Shown: in pieces, positions 9,591 to 19,088 of the stretch | How positions within the stretch are numbered: the first letter of the stretch is position 1 | How the letters are laid out: every line of letters begins with the position of its first letter | From: Ensifer sesbaniae | GTDB taxonomy: Bacteria; Pseudomonadota; Alphaproteobacteria; Rhizobiales; Rhizobiaceae | DNA length: 64,000 nucleotides | Direction of reading: 5' to 3' | Assembly: GCF_013283665.1 (NCBI RefSeq) | Contig: NZ_JABEKU010000001.1 | Coordinates: forward strand, 3,293,137 to 3,357,136 | Position numbers and translations under genes: made by a program | The notes under the pieces: generated by a model | What the model was told of the DNA's origin: nothing | Seen by the model: only the letters and a program-made list of their open reading frames with translations | Database searches by the model: none

Positions 9591-11516
9591 ATGCGGAAGC
9601 GAATGTCCCCACCACGGTCGAGTATTGCGTACTGGAAGGCCGCAACTGCGCTTGCAGTCGCCTTCTCGTTTGCGCTCGGCCCGATTTCTGTCAAAAGCGC
9701 CCACGCCTTCAAGCTCTTCGGCATGAAGTTCTTCGAAAGCGACGAAGAGGAAGCGCCGGTCATCGACCCGGTCAACTACACGCTTACCTTCGATGCCGGC
9801 ACCGACGACAAGGAACTGAAGGAAGCGCTGGAAAACAGCTCGCAACTCGTCCAGGGCCAGGAAAAGCCCGTGTCCGGCGATCTTGGCCTTGCCATCCGCG
9901 CCCGCGACGATCGCGACCGTCTACTCGCAGCCCTTTACGAAAAAGCCCGCTACGGCGGCACCGTGGCAATTCGCATCAACGGCCAGGACATCGACAGCCT
10001 GCCGCCGGATCCCGCCTTCCCCGATGGGCAGGCAATCCCGGTAACCGTCACCGTCACGCCCGGCCCCGCCTTTACGGTCGGTTCCGTCAAGTTCGAAGGC
10101 GATGCGGTCGGCTTCAATCCAGATGACTACGGCCTGCCGGCCGGCGCACGCGCCGATTCGACCCTGATCATCAAGGCTGGCGAAAAGGTCGTGAACGACC
10201 TGCGCGAGCAGGGCCGGCCGCTCGCCAAGCTTACCGAACGCAGCGCCGTCGCCAATCACGCCAATTCCACCGTCGACGTCGTCATCGGCGCAAGCGGCGG
10301 GCCGGTCGCGCCTGTCGGCGATGTCAGCGTGTCGGGAACCAAGACCGTCGATCCCGCCTTCGTGCGCGACTATTCGCGCCTCAATGAGGGCCGCCCCTAT
10401 TCGCCCGAGAATATCCGCAGGGCATCCGAGCGCCTGCGCCAACTCGGCGTGTTCTCGAGCGTGACGATCAAGGAAGCCAACGCGCTTTCGCCCGATGGGT
10501 CGATCCCGATGAAGATCGAGGTCTCCGAGGGCAAGCATAAGTATTTCGGCTTCGGCGCCCAGGTTTCGACCACCGACGGTCTCGGCCTTTCGGGCTATTG
10601 GGGACACCGCAATCTCTTCGGGCGGGCGGAATCGCTGCGCATCGAAGGCTCGGTCGACCGCATCGGCGAGACGAAGGAACTGGACAAGCTCGACTATTCG
10701 GTCGGCATCCTCTTCGCCAAGCCCGGCGCCTTCGGCCCCGCCTCGACGTTTACTGCCAGCGTCAAGGCCAACATCCAGGATCCGGACGCCTACCGTGCCA
10801 AGATCCTGACGGGTGCGGCCGGTGCGACATTCGAACTCTCGCCGACCGACACCGTCTCGGGGGGCGGCGAGCTGAGCTGGGCCAATATCGACGACGCCTT
10901 TGGCTCGAATTCCTACCTGACCGCCGCCATTCCACTCGAATATGTGCGCGACACCCGCAACGACAAGCTGAACGCGACCGAAGGCTACCGGGCGATGATC
11001 AACGCCAAGCCGAGCTACGAGATCAAGGGACAGACCTTCTTCTCGTCTTTCGAAGCGTCGGCATCGGGCTACCATGCGCTCGGCGACGAGAAGCGTTTCG
11101 TCCTCGCCGGCAAGATTGGCGCCGGCGTGCTCGTCGGCGGCGGCGGGCTCGAGGATATCCCGGCGAACCGTCGCTTCTATCTCGGCGGCGGCGGCTCGGT
11201 GCGCGGCTACTCCTACCAGGAGATCGGCCCGCGCAACTCCGAAAACAGGGAGACCGGCGGGCGCTCCTATGTCAACGCCTCGCTCGAAGCCCGCATCGCG
11301 ATCACCGACACGATCGGCGTGGTTCCGTTTATCGATGCCGGCACCGTCTCGGCGAAAACGACGCCGGATTTCTCCGATATTCGCGCCGGCGCCGGCATCG
11401 GCTTGCGCTATGCCACGCCCTTCGGCCCCATCCGTCTCGACTTCGCCGTACCGCTGAACAAATACCCCGGCGGCACGAAATACGGGATTTATGCCGGTAT
11501 CGGCCAATCCTTCTGA
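9591..11516 (+). CDS. tamA: TamA-like Omp85-family outer membrane assembly protein
   Basis: Outer-membrane beta-barrel that works with TamB in inserting or transporting envelope components. About 641 residues from ATG 9591 (MRKRMSPPRSS), giving a signal peptide that ends AHA before FKLFG; starts at 9516 or 9603 cannot be excluded. The N-terminal half holds POTRA-type domains (VGSVKFEGDAVGF, VGDVSVSGTKTVDPAF); the C-terminal half is the Omp85 barrel with RRFYLGGGGSVRGYSYQEIGPR (the conserved VRGY/F loop) and a terminal aromatic residue (GIGQSF). tamB follows after a 216-base gap holding a repeat. Confidence 0.9.
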   Translation: MRKRMSPPRSSIAYWKAATALAVAFSFALGPISVKSAHAFKLFGMKFFESDEEEAPVIDPVNYTLTFDAGTDDKELKEALENSSQLVQGQEKPVSGDLGLAIRARDDRDRLLAALYEKARYGGTVAIRINGQDIDSLPPDPAFPDGQAIPVTVTVTPGPAFTVGSVKFEGDAVGFNPDDYGLPAGARADSTLIIKAGEKVVNDLREQGRPLAKLTERSAVANHANSTVDVVIGASGGPVAPVGDVSVSGTKTVDPAFVRDYSRLNEGRPYSPENIRRASERLRQLGVFSSVTIKEANALSPDGSIPMKIEVSEGKHKYFGFGAQVSTTDGLGLSGYWGHRNLFGRAESLRIEGSVDRIGETKELDKLDYSVGILFAKPGAFGPASTFTASVKANIQDPDAYRAKILTGAAGATFELSPTDTVSGGGELSWANIDDAFGSNSYLTAAIPLEYVRDTRNDKLNATEGYRAMINAKPSYEIKGQTFFSSFEASASGYHALGDEKRFVLAGKIGAGVLVGGGGLEDIPANRRFYLGGGGSVRGYSYQEIGPRNSENRETGGRSYVNASLEARIAITDTIGVVPFIDAGTVSAKTTPDFSDIRAGAGIGLRYATPFGPIRLDFAVPLNKYPGGTKYGIYAGIGQSF

Positions 11517-11552
11517 TTCCTGATGTGGGTGATTCGGAGCGGGTCACCCCTA

Positions 11553-11651
11553 CGGCGCCGCGCGTCTTTCAAGACGCGCTAAGGTCGCTAACACTTTAGA
11601 TCTGCTGCATAATTCCTCAAATCGATGCCGATCTGAGGAATTATGCAGCAG
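11553..11651 (+). repeat. dispersed two-hairpin intergenic repeat, copy 2
   Basis: First palindrome 11560-11579 (GCGCGTCTT-TC-AAGACGCGC), linker with AAGGTCGC, then a long palindrome at 11603-11650 whose arms are TGCTGCATAATTCCTCA and its complement. It is the same element as at 1280-1380 in the opposite orientation. It sits between tamA and tamB and would be part of any joint transcript. Confidence 0.85.
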
Positions 11652-11732
11652 GTTCCGCAAATTGCCCTCATCCGATGATAGTTTCGCCCGGCGGCGATTC
11701 CGCTGCAGCGCAACTTGCGCTATGGGTAGAAC

Positions 11733-14700
11733 ATGAATCAGGTCGTCCGCTTCCTTCGCGCGACGCTGCGCTATGGCCTTCGTGTGCTTGGCGTGATTGC
11801 GGTCGTTGCCCTCCTTCTCGTCGCCTTCGTGGGCTTCACGACCCCCGGCGCACGGCTCGTCGCCTGGGCAATCGAGAAATATGCGGCAACGCCTGACCAG
11901 ATCGTGCGGATCGCCGATCCGAGTGCGCTGCTGACGGGTGAATTTGCGGCGGGAAGCATCACGCTCTTCGACGGCCAGGGCGTCTATGCGGAGATTCGCG
12001 ACCTCAAGCTCAACTGGTCGCCGGCGGCCCTCCTCTCCTTCCGCTTCGACGCCGCTGCGATCTCCGCCGGCTCGGTGCGTGTCGAACGCCTGCCGATCCC
12101 CTCGACCGAGACGAAGGAAGTGCGCTCGACCTTCGTACTTCCCGTCGACGTCAAGATCGACGCGATCGATCTCAAGGAAATCGTCATCGGCAAGGCGATC
12201 GCTGGCGAGGACCAGTTCCTGACGGCCAGCGGCAAGATCAATGCGACCAACGAGAGCATCGCCCTTGGCCTGACCGCCGCCCAGCGCGATCGGCCGGAAG
12301 CGCGGGCCATCGCCGATATCGTCTTCAATCCGGCGGGCAACGAGCTGAAGCTCGAAGCGACCGTGGACGAGCCCAGCAACGGTGTGTTGGCGAAGTTGCT
12401 TCGCCTGCCCAACAAACCTGCGGTCAACATCAAGCTGACCGGTCAGGGACCGCTTTCCGATTGGGCCGGCACGGCAACGGCTGCGCTCGACGGCAGCGAG
12501 ATCCTCAAGCTCGACGGTCGCCACGTCCAGACACCGGATGGCATGCACCGGCTCACCGTCACCGGCGGCGGCGGCTTCGGTTCGCTGATGCCGCCGGCCC
12601 TGCGTCCGATGTTCGAGGATGAGACCAGCATCGACGTTGCCGCCGCGTTCAACAGCCAGGGCATGGTGCGCGTCGACAAGGGGCAGATCGCGACCGGCGC
12701 GCTCACCTTCGGCGCCTTCGGCACCTTCGACAGCAAGGGCGACAACAATCTGCAGGCCCGGCTTGCCGGCACCAACGGCGCGATCGACTTCCGCTGGCCG
12801 CTGCAGAAGGGTGAGGCGCAGGCAAAGATCAACGCCGTCAACCTGTCGCTGATCGGCGACGCGCAAGCGGCAATCCTCGATCTCGCCGCCGACGTCGCCT
12901 CGGTCACTCTGCCGGATGTTGCGCTCGGTTCCGTCAAAATGTCAGCCCGCAGCGACGGCTTCAACCTCCAGGCCCAGTCCGGTCCCGTGAAGACCGTGCT
13001 CGAAGTGGGCGAAGCCGGCTTCAACGACGCCAACCTCGCCCGGCTGGTGCAGGCGCCGATGAAGGTTGACGCCAGCCTCGCGGTGACGAAGGAGAGCATA
13101 GGCTTCGATCCGGTGACGATCGAAAGCCCCGGCATTGGCGGCGCGCTTACGGGCGCCTTCTCGCGTGAAGAAAACACCGTCGCCGCTGCGTTCAAGCTCT
13201 TTGCCGTTCCGGGAGCCCTGCCGCCGGCCGCTGCAGCGAAGTTCGACGGCACCATCGCGCTTGCCGGGGAAGTAAAGACGACGAGCGACGGCGACGTTTC
13301 CGTGGAGGGCCTCGAGCTCAAATCGAGCACGATCGAAGCAGCCGGTACCGTCGCCCTGGCTCAGGGTCAGCTGATGACCGATCTCAGGGGAAAGTTGCCC
13401 GATCTCGGCAAACTCCTGGCCGATGCCAAGGGCGAGGCTGATTTCACGGCGGCGGTGACCGGTCCACTCGCCGAACTCGGCATCAAGGCCGAACTGACCT
13501 CGAGCGGCGCCACGCTTGCCGGACGCACGCTCAGCGATCTTACGATCAAGGCCGACGCGAAGGCCAACCCATCAAGCCCGCAAGCGAGCCTGACCGCCAC
13601 CGGCGCGCTCGACGGCCAGGCAATCGACGTCAAGGCCGACGTCGTCTCAAAGGACGGGCGCACCGCGATCCCCGTGCTCGAAGCCCGGATCGGCGAGAAC
13701 AAGCTGACCGGTGCGATCAGTTTCACCCCGGACTTCAAGCCGGACGGCACGATCGATTTCAACCTGCCCGATCTCGGCCTTTTGGCCGCCATGGCCGGAC
13801 AGAAGGCTTCGGGCGATCTCAACGGGTCGGCCGCAATCAAGACCACAAACGGCATCACCTCCGTCGTCGTCAAGGCCGGCGGCAGCGGCATCAAGCGCGA
13901 CGCCCTGACGATTGCCAAGCCGACCGCCGATATCACGATCTCCGATGTCGCCGCCCTTGCCATCAAAGGCAGCGTGCGCGCCGAGACGATCGCGCAAGGG
14001 CCGAACCGCGTCGCCGGTCTCGCCGTCGATTTCCAGCAGCAGGCCGGACGCACCGGCTTCTCGATCGACGGTAAATATGACGGAGGTCCGCTCACGGCCA
14101 ACGGCGATCTCACGAGTGCGAAGGGACGCACGGAAATTCGGCTCGCATCCTTTGGCGCGACGCCGAAGGGCATCCCGCTGAAGCTGGCCCAGCCGACGGT
14201 CATCGCCATCGAAAACCGCGTCGCCCGTCTCAACGCGCTGACGATCCAGGCATCGAAGGGGACCATCGCCGTCAACGGCATCGCCGGCGAAAAACTCGAC
14301 ATCGCTGCGAAGCTCAACGCGCTACCGGCGGCGTTGGTCAACGCCTTCGCGCCGGACCTCGGCGCCGAGGGCACGATTGCCGGCACCGTCGATGTCGATG
14401 GCGCAGCATCCGCGCCTGTTGTCACCTACGGCCTCAAGTGGTCCGGTGCCTCGCTCGCCGCGGCACGCACGGCCGGGGTCGCCGCCTTCGACATCGCCGC
14501 CGACGGCAAGTTCGTCAACAACAAGGTAACGCTCGACACGACGCTTTCGGGCGCCGGCGGCCTTTCCTTCAAGGGCGGCGGCAATGTCGACATCGGCGGC
14601 AACATGCCGATCGCGATGAAGTTCAACGGCAACCTGCCCTTTGCCCTCATTGCCAACCTAATGGCGGAAAAAGGCTTCACGCTGACGGGCCAGGCGGGCA

Positions 14701-15911
14701 TCGACCTTGCGATTTCCGGCTCCGCCAAGGCGCCGCAAATCGCCGGCACCGTCACCACCGCTGGCGGCCGGCTCGTCGACGTGCGCCGCAACCTGGCGCT
14801 CAACGACCTCACGGCGAATGTCGCGCTCGACGGCAAGCAGGCGACGATCTCGAAGCTCTCGGCCAATCTCGCGACCGGCGGCTCGATCGAGGCGACCGGC
14901 ACCGTCGGCACGGTTCCCGGCTCCGGTTTCCCGGCCAACCTGACAATCCGCCTGAACAATGCCACTTACGTCGACGGTACGCTGTTCAACGCCAATCTCG
15001 CCGGCGAAATGACGCTGACCGGTCCGCTGGTCGCGACCCCGACGCTCGGCGGCAAGGTGACGATCCGCAAGGCGTCGATCACCATTCCCGAGAAGCTGCC
15101 GACCTCGCTCTCGGCAATCGACATCAAGCACAAGAATGCGCCCGCCAAGGTGCAGAAGATGGTCAGGGACCTGCGCAAGGACGAGGTGCCGGCAGCCGGC
15201 GCCAATGCCAGCGGCATCATCGCCTTCGATCTCGGCGTCAGTGCCAACCAGGTCTTCGTGCGCGGCCGCGGCATCGACGCCGAACTCGGCGGCGACCTGA
15301 CGATCCGTGGCACGGCGGTGCAGCCGATCGTATCCGGCGGCTTCGAAATGCGCCGCGGCCGGCTGGAAATCCTCGGCAAGCGCCTGACGTTCACCGAAGG
15401 CAAGATCGGCTTCGGCGGCGATCTCATCCCGACACTGGATCTGAAGGCAACTTCGAGCGTCGGCGCGACGACGATCACCGTTTCGGTCTCGGGCCTCGCC
15501 AACAATCCGCAGATCGGCTTTTCGTCATCGCCGGCGCTGCCGCAGGACGAGATCCTGGCGCAGCTCATCTTCAACCGGTCGCTGTCGAACCTCTCGGCCT
15601 TCCAGATCGCCCAGCTCGCATCCGCCGTCAGCCAGCTTGCCGGCGGTGGCTCGACGTCGCTGCTTGATGGCCTGCGCAACAAGCTCGGCGTCGACGACCT
15701 CGACGTCACCACCGACGAGAAGGGCGGCGCCTCGGTGCGGGCAGGCAAGTATCTCAACGACCGGACCTATATCGAACTGCAGCAGGGTTCCGATTCCTCC
15801 TCCAGCAAGGCGGTCATCAATCTCGATGTCGGCAAGGGCGTGAAGCTCAAGGGCTCAGCCGCCGGCGACGGCTCCGCAGCGGGCGGCATCTTCTTCGAGA
15901 AGGAGTATTGA
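11733..15911 (+). CDS. tamB: TamB-like translocation/assembly module protein
   Basis: 1392-residue protein of the AsmA/TamB group, anchored in the inner membrane by an N-terminal helix (about residues 15-40) and spanning the periplasm as a long beta-rich groove. The middle is many degenerate beta repeats rich in Gly, Ala, Asp and Lys. The C-terminal DUF490/TamB domain (about 950-1392) ends with NNPQIGFSSSPALPQDEILAQLIF, LSAFQIAQLASAVSQLAGG and GIFFEKEY, typical of the family. It partners TamA encoded just upstream; in alphaproteobacteria the pair may serve general lipid or protein traffic to the outer membrane. Confidence 0.92.
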   Translation: MNQVVRFLRATLRYGLRVLGVIAVVALLLVAFVGFTTPGARLVAWAIEKYAATPDQIVRIADPSALLTGEFAAGSITLFDGQGVYAEIRDLKLNWSPAALLSFRFDAAAISAGSVRVERLPIPSTETKEVRSTFVLPVDVKIDAIDLKEIVIGKAIAGEDQFLTASGKINATNESIALGLTAAQRDRPEARAIADIVFNPAGNELKLEATVDEPSNGVLAKLLRLPNKPAVNIKLTGQGPLSDWAGTATAALDGSEILKLDGRHVQTPDGMHRLTVTGGGGFGSLMPPALRPMFEDETSIDVAAAFNSQGMVRVDKGQIATGALTFGAFGTFDSKGDNNLQARLAGTNGAIDFRWPLQKGEAQAKINAVNLSLIGDAQAAILDLAADVASVTLPDVALGSVKMSARSDGFNLQAQSGPVKTVLEVGEAGFNDANLARLVQAPMKVDASLAVTKESIGFDPVTIESPGIGGALTGAFSREENTVAAAFKLFAVPGALPPAAAAKFDGTIALAGEVKTTSDGDVSVEGLELKSSTIEAAGTVALAQGQLMTDLRGKLPDLGKLLADAKGEADFTAAVTGPLAELGIKAELTSSGATLAGRTLSDLTIKADAKANPSSPQASLTATGALDGQAIDVKADVVSKDGRTAIPVLEARIGENKLTGAISFTPDFKPDGTIDFNLPDLGLLAAMAGQKASGDLNGSAAIKTTNGITSVVVKAGGSGIKRDALTIAKPTADITISDVAALAIKGSVRAETIAQGPNRVAGLAVDFQQQAGRTGFSIDGKYDGGPLTANGDLTSAKGRTEIRLASFGATPKGIPLKLAQPTVIAIENRVARLNALTIQASKGTIAVNGIAGEKLDIAAKLNALPAALVNAFAPDLGAEGTIAGTVDVDGAASAPVVTYGLKWSGASLAAARTAGVAAFDIAADGKFVNNKVTLDTTLSGAGGLSFKGGGNVDIGGNMPIAMKFNGNLPFALIANLMAEKGFTLTGQAGIDLAISGSAKAPQIAGTVTTAGGRLVDVRRNLALNDLTANVALDGKQATISKLSANLATGGSIEATGTVGTVPGSGFPANLTIRLNNATYVDGTLFNANLAGEMTLTGPLVATPTLGGKVTIRKASITIPEKLPTSLSAIDIKHKNAPAKVQKMVRDLRKDEVPAAGANASGIIAFDLGVSANQVFVRGRGIDAELGGDLTIRGTAVQPIVSGGFEMRRGRLEILGKRLTFTEGKIGFGGDLIPTLDLKATSSVGATTITVSVSGLANNPQIGFSSSPALPQDEILAQLIFNRSLSNLSAFQIAQLASAVSQLAGGGSTSLLDGLRNKLGVDDLDVTTDEKGGASVRAGKYLNDRTYIELQQGSDSSSSKAVINLDVGKGVKLKGSAAGDGSAAGGIFFEKEY

Positions 15912-16101
15912 GCGGCGACTTGTCTGGCGGCGCGCTCCTCGACGACCGTCTGATCAAGTCAAAATACGGCCTGCGGACCGAATGCGATCCTGAGCCGCGT
16001 GAACGCGCGCATCACCTGTGGAACTGCCGCCGCGGCGAACCAACATCGGCGTCGGCCGTCATCACGGCCAATTTGCTTCATTCATTTTTCAGGTGATCGT
16101 C

Positions 16102-16893
16102 TTGTCTTCCCAAAAACCGCATCTCGAATTGCCCGACAATTTCCTGCCGCTCGTTGCGGGTTATGACTGGAACCGGGACACGCTCGGACAGTCGGACTCG
16201 AGCATCTTTCTGCTGCAGGCGCCGGATCGTCCGATGCTGGTGCTGAAGATCGAGGTTGCCGGCCCGTTCGGCGAATTCGTCGACGAAGCGGCGCGGCTCG
16301 ATTGGCTGGCGTCTCAGGGCATGCCGTGCCCGCGGGTGGTCGCCCGCGCCTTCGAAACGGAAACGAACTGGCTGCTGCTGCAGGCCGTCGAGGGCACGGA
16401 CCTCGCATCCACGACGCGATCGCCAAGGGACCGGATCACCATCCTGGCGGACGCCCTGAAACGCTTGCATGCGCTGGATGTCTCCGGCTGCCCTTTCGAT
16501 CACCGGATCGACAAGCGGATCGCCCTTGCGAGAACGCGCACCGAAGCCGGCCTTGTCGATGAAGACGATTTCGATGAAACGCGGCTCGGCCGGACGGCGG
16601 TCGATCTCTTTGCCGAGCTGCAAGCCCGCGTGCCCTCGACCGGCACGCGCGTCGTCACCCACGGTGACGCCTGCCTGCCGAACATCATCGAGAACAACGG
16701 CCGGCTTTCCGGATTCATCGATTGCGGCCGGCTGGGCGTCGCCGATCGCTACCAAGACATCGCCCTTGCCTGCCGCAGCATCACCAACAATCTCGGCGAG
16801 GAATGGGTTGAGCCGTTTCTGACAGCCTACGGCATCAACGAGGACGATCCCGACAAACGCGACTTCTACTGCCTGCTCGACGAGTTCTTCTGA
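16102..16893 (+). CDS. APH(3')-type aminoglycoside phosphotransferase-like kinase
   Basis: Protein-kinase-fold enzyme; related proteins phosphorylate the 3'-hydroxyl of aminoglycosides. About 263 residues if the TTG at 16102 is used, which has AGGTGA seven bases upstream; a GTG at 16093 is the alternative. This length fits APH(3') enzymes. Motifs: VVTHGDACLPN (catalytic loop, HGD..PN) and GFIDCGRLGVADRYQDIA (metal-binding IDxGxxGxxDxxxD). The substrate is not proven; chromosomal copies in soil bacteria may give intrinsic kanamycin/neomycin tolerance. Confidence 0.8.
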   Translation: MSSQKPHLELPDNFLPLVAGYDWNRDTLGQSDSSIFLLQAPDRPMLVLKIEVAGPFGEFVDEAARLDWLASQGMPCPRVVARAFETETNWLLLQAVEGTDLASTTRSPRDRITILADALKRLHALDVSGCPFDHRIDKRIALARTRTEAGLVDEDDFDETRLGRTAVDLFAELQARVPSTGTRVVTHGDACLPNIIENNGRLSGFIDCGRLGVADRYQDIALACRSITNNLGEEWVEPFLTAYGINEDDPDKRDFYCLLDEFF

Positions 16894-16945
16894 TTGCCGC
16901 GCTGCGACCAACATATTCCGCCCAACCAGACAGCAATTTAGCGAA

Positions 16946-16979
16946 AGGCCCGCAACGCCTCAGGCGGCGTTGCGGGCCT
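16946..16979 (-). terminator. terminator overlapping the end of the VOC gene
   Basis: AGGCCCGCAACGCC pairs perfectly with GGCGTTGCGGGCCT around a six-base loop; on the minus strand it is followed by TTTCG. The stem includes the last codons and stop of the VOC protein gene. It may also serve the convergent APH gene. Confidence 0.65.
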
Positions 16980-17442
16980 CGATGCTCAGATCGACGATGT
17001 CGGCGTCCTCAATGGCATTGAACAGCGCCCAGATATGGCCGAAGGGATCGATGAAGGCACCGACACGATCGCCCGTCGACAAGGTTTCGGCCGGGTTCCG
17101 GAGGCTGGCACCGGCACCAATCGCCCGGCCGATGACACGATCGACATCCCGCACGTGCAGTTCCAGGATCACCGCCGTGGTGCCGAGCGCATGCGGCGAG
17201 CGCGGCCCCCCAAGCTTGGGTTCCGCATCACGACGCGGGTTGGCCCCGGCAATCCGGAAGACCGATTCCCCGATCCGCAAATCCGCGCTCGTCAGGATCC
17301 CGCTCGGCCATTCATGCCGCTGCAAAAGCTCGGCGCCGAGCGCCTCGCGATAAAAGGCGATGGCGCGATCCTCGTCGCCATGCCTGACAAACAGCTTCAC
17401 ACAGATCTGCCGATCGGCAAGCCTGCCGCCATTGGCAACCAT
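16960..17442 (-). CDS. VOC (glyoxalase/bleomycin-resistance fold) protein
   Basis: 160-residue protein from the ATG at 17440-17442, which has GGAGG five bases upstream (the GGAGG lies inside a longer, unlikely frame). Two beta-alpha-beta-beta-beta modules of the vicinal-oxygen-chelate fold: VKLFVRHGDEDRAIAFYREALGAE, then ELHVRDVDRVIGRAIGAGA and DRVGAFIDPFGHIWALF. The closing DPFGHIW motif is common in YycE/PhnB-like VOC proteins. Substrate unknown. Confidence 0.8.
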   Translation of the reverse strand: MVANGGRLADRQICVKLFVRHGDEDRAIAFYREALGAELLQRHEWPSGILTSADLRIGESVFRIAGANPRRDAEPKLGGPRSPHALGTTAVILELHVRDVDRVIGRAIGAGASLRNPAETLSTGDRVGAFIDPFGHIWALFNAIEDADIVDLSIEARNAA

Positions 17443-17552
17443 GACATCCTCCATCTTGGGTGAGGCGCACATGATAGCGAAATATTGGAACAAAGCAAGA
17501 ACAATTCGACCCCGGACGCGATTTCGTCATCCGCCAGAGCAGAGCCAACCGC

Positions 17553-17987
17553 TCAGAAGGCGCCGGTCATCTTGCTGGTTTTCAACAGGATATTGGTCTC
17601 CGTGACGGTGATGCCGTCGATCAGGCGGATGCGCCGCAGCGTTTCGTCGAAGGAGACGAGGTCGCGATCCTCGAGCTCGGCGATGAAGTCCCAGCGGCCA
17701 TTGGTGCTGTGCAATGCGCGGACCTGCGGCAGGCCGCGCAATTGCTCGGCAACACGATCGGCCATCTTTCCGTGGACTTCGATCATCACCACGGCGCGGA
17801 CCCCTGAGGCCGGAATTTCCGCGCCGGTGCGGATGGTAAAGGCGGCAATCGTGCCATTGGCGACGAGCCTGTCGATGCGGGCGGCAACGGTCGCGCGCGA
17901 GACGCCGGTCATTTCCGATAGCGTCGAAACGGGAATGCGCGCATTCTGGCGCAAGGCGCTGATCAGTGCCTGATCGAGATCATCCAT
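17553..17987 (-). CDS. Lrp/AsnC-family regulator, probably of the arginase operon
   Basis: 144-residue regulator with an N-terminal winged helix-turn-helix (LDQALISALRQNARIPVSTLSEMTGVSRATVAARIDRL split over about residues 4-41) and a C-terminal RAM ligand-binding domain (AVVMIEVHG to TNILLKTSK). It is divergent from the arginase and ornithine aminotransferase genes with a 155-base gap, the usual layout for an Lrp-type activator of amino-acid breakdown. The effector is likely arginine or ornithine (inference). Confidence 0.88.
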   Translation of the reverse strand: MDDLDQALISALRQNARIPVSTLSEMTGVSRATVAARIDRLVANGTIAAFTIRTGAEIPASGVRAVVMIEVHGKMADRVAEQLRGLPQVRALHSTNGRWDFIAELEDRDLVSFDETLRRIRLIDGITVTETNILLKTSKMTGAF

Positions 17988-18142
17988 TGCCTGTCACTTT
18001 GTAAAATGATGCTTATCAATCTGTCGATTCTATCTCACTAATCGGCAGTTTTCCATCTTTTTGCTGACACGCATTTTGGCCATAATCCGCGCGATCCCAA
18101 CCGGGAACACACGGAATTATCTTGAGAAGGAATCGGGCGGAT

Positions 18143-19066
18143 ATGACGACCATCACGCTGATTGGCGCACCCATCGAAGAAGGTTCTGGACGACGCGGCG
18201 CGGCCATGGGGCCGACGGCGCTGCGCATCGCCGGCATCGACACGGTGCTGCGCGACCTCGGCCACACGGTTCACGACGAAGGCGACGTCAAGCCGCTGCC
18301 GGCCCGCGACCTCGCCAACCACCCGGGCGCCAACAATCTGCAGACCGTCGCCGCCTTCGCCCGCGCGCTGCATGACTCCGTGCACGACACGGTTCGCAAG
18401 GGCTATTTCCCGATCATCCTCGGCGGCGACCACGCGCTCTCCATGGGCAGCGTCTCGGGCATGGCGCGTTACGCCGCCGAAGTCGGCCGGCCGCTCTTCG
18501 TACTCTGGCTCGACGCCCACGCCGACTTCAACTCCCCGTCGACCTCGCCTTCGGGCAACATGCACGGCATGCCGGTCGCCTATTTCTGTGGCGAAGCGGA
18601 ATTCGCCCCGATCCTGCCGGCCGACCGCCCCTTCGTCGATCCGAACAAGGTCTTCCAGGTCGGCATCCGCTCCGTCGATGATCGCGAGCGCGAAGAAATC
18701 GCCGAGCATGGCGTACGCGTCTATGACATGCGCGCCGTCGACGAACTCGGCATGGCCCACATCATGCGCCAGATCCTCGAAGAGGTTCGTGCCGCCAACG
18801 GCCTGCTGCATGTCAGCCTCGATGTCGACTTCATGGACCCGGAACTCGCGCCGGGCGTCGGCACCACCGTTCCCGGCGGCGCCACCTTCCGCGAAGCGCA
18901 CCTGATCATGGAAATGCTCTGGGAAAGCGGGCTGGTTTCCTCGCTCGATGTCGTCGAGCTCAATCCCTTCCTCGACGACCGCGGCAAGAGCGCGCGCATC
19001 CTGGTCGAACTGACGGCGAGCCTCTTCGGCCGCCGCGTGCTCGACCGGCCGACCCGCAGCGCCTGA
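18143..19066 (+). CDS. rocF: arginase
   Basis: Binuclear manganese enzyme hydrolysing L-arginine to L-ornithine and urea. 307 residues from ATG 18143 ([19 protein letters not shown]); an ATG 21 bases earlier is less likely. All ureohydrolase motifs are present: [10 protein letters not shown] (about 100), WLDAHADFN (about 125) and [14 protein letters not shown] (about 232). First gene of an operon with ornithine aminotransferase, 22 bases apart. Often called argI or arcA in rhizobia. Confidence 0.93.
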   Translation: MTTITLIGAPIEEGSGRRGAAMGPTALRIAGIDTVLRDLGHTVHDEGDVKPLPARDLANHPGANNLQTVAAFARALHDSVHDTVRKGYFPIILGGDHALSMGSVSGMARYAAEVGRPLFVLWLDAHADFNSPSTSPSGNMHGMPVAYFCGEAEFAPILPADRPFVDPNKVFQVGIRSVDDREREEIAEHGVRVYDMRAVDELGMAHIMRQILEEVRAANGLLHVSLDVDFMDPELAPGVGTTVPGGATFREAHLIMEMLWESGLVSSLDVVELNPFLDDRGKSARILVELTASLFGRRVLDRPTRSA

Positions 19067-19088
19067 GATGACAAACGGAGGACAATGC

